Assembly: GCF_042652345.1 (NCBI RefSeq)
Contig: NZ_JBHSJJ010000033.1
Coordinates: 1 to 5,648, forward strand
Direction: 5' to 3'
Length of the DNA stretch: 5,648 nt
Source of the DNA: Negadavirga shengliensis
Lineage (GTDB): Bacteria; Bacteroidota; Bacteroidia; Cytophagales; Cyclobacteriaceae
Shown: positions 5,560 through 5,648 of the stretch, piece after piece
Numbering within the stretch: the stretch's first letter is position 1
Layout of the letters: the number at the start of each line of letters is the position of its first letter
The notes under the pieces: generated by a model
Told to the model about the DNA's origin: nothing
The model's input: only the letters and a program-made list of their open reading frames with translations
The model's database searches: none
Position numbers and translations under genes: made by a program

Positions 5560-5648
5560 TTTCATATGATTATAATTTGTTTTCAGCGGTCATATGGAAC
5601 CAAGCCTATTATAATCCTCCCACTGTGTGACGATCTCGTCATGCTTGG
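5560..5648. repeat. Tandem leader repeat, unit 3 (diverged, reaches window edge)
   Basis: 89 bp visible, beginning TTTCATATGATTATAATTTG and ending CGTCATGCTTGG at the window edge. It keeps the order of blocks seen in units 1 and 2 but is clearly more diverged in the middle (AACCAAGCCTAT in place of AATCTCGCATG, and CACTGTGTGA in place of CAGTTTGTGA). More units may lie beyond the window. No gene is visible across 5335-5648, and no Bacteroidota-type TAnnTTTG promoter box occurs on the minus strand here. Confidence 0.75.
5628..5641. promoter_or_regulatory. Palindrome TGACGA-TC-TCGTCA (unit 3)
   Basis: Perfect 6-bp arms around two bases. Both arms are kept although this unit is otherwise the most diverged, so the palindrome is better conserved than its surroundings. 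This is compatible with a binding site or with selection for the hairpin of a mobile repeat. Confidence 0.4.

Noticed and set aside
5329..5648. CRISPR array
   Set aside because: The whole ~91-bp units are repeated, not short repeats with unique spacers, and no cas gene is present.

Overview
The window looks like chromosomal DNA from a Bacteroidota bacterium, perhaps a Cytophagales/Cyclobacteriaceae-type organism (the family-level guess is weak). The phylum call rests on an unmistakable SusC/SusD outer-membrane uptake pair, on A-rich translation starts without a Shine-Dalgarno sequence, and on short palindromic intergenic repeats of a type common in this phylum.

Layout from left to right: (1) 1-377, plus strand: the 3' part of a gene cut by the window edge, encoding a protein with a TYNCHNFAWY motif. 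(2) 378-563: a short convergent intergenic region whose susD-proximal end carries hairpins that may terminate the minus-strand operon. (3) 564-1931, minus strand: a SusD/RagB-type surface lipoprotein. (4) 1932-2115: an unusually long, repeat-bearing spacer between susC and susD. It holds a GC-rich perfect hairpin of the widespread 'CCTCACCCCCGGCCCCTCTCC' type, a copy of the susC start-site leader, and a TGACG-N4-CGTCA palindrome just upstream of susD. (5) 2116-5334, minus strand: a full-length SusC/RagA-type TonB-dependent transporter. (6) 5329-5648: three tandem imperfect copies of a ~91-bp unit. The first supplies the susC start codon and leader; the middle one carries a 48-bp insertion.

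From family knowledge, SusC forms the outer-membrane barrel and SusD the lipoprotein lid that captures substrate and closes over it; TonB energises import. The window contains no hydrolase, peptidase, sensor or sigma/anti-sigma gene, so the substrate (glycan or peptide) and the regulator cannot be named. SusC lacks the extra N-terminal STN signalling domain, so FecR/ECF-type transenvelope regulation is not indicated.

The proteins are ordinary for their families. The unusual material is non-coding: the leader and spacer are built from related repeat pieces with palindromes, nested hairpins and a chain of short open frames running up to the susC start. I do not see a clear new protein system. 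The repeat architecture around this operon is the part worth testing, and a plain mobile-repeat explanation is the leading alternative.
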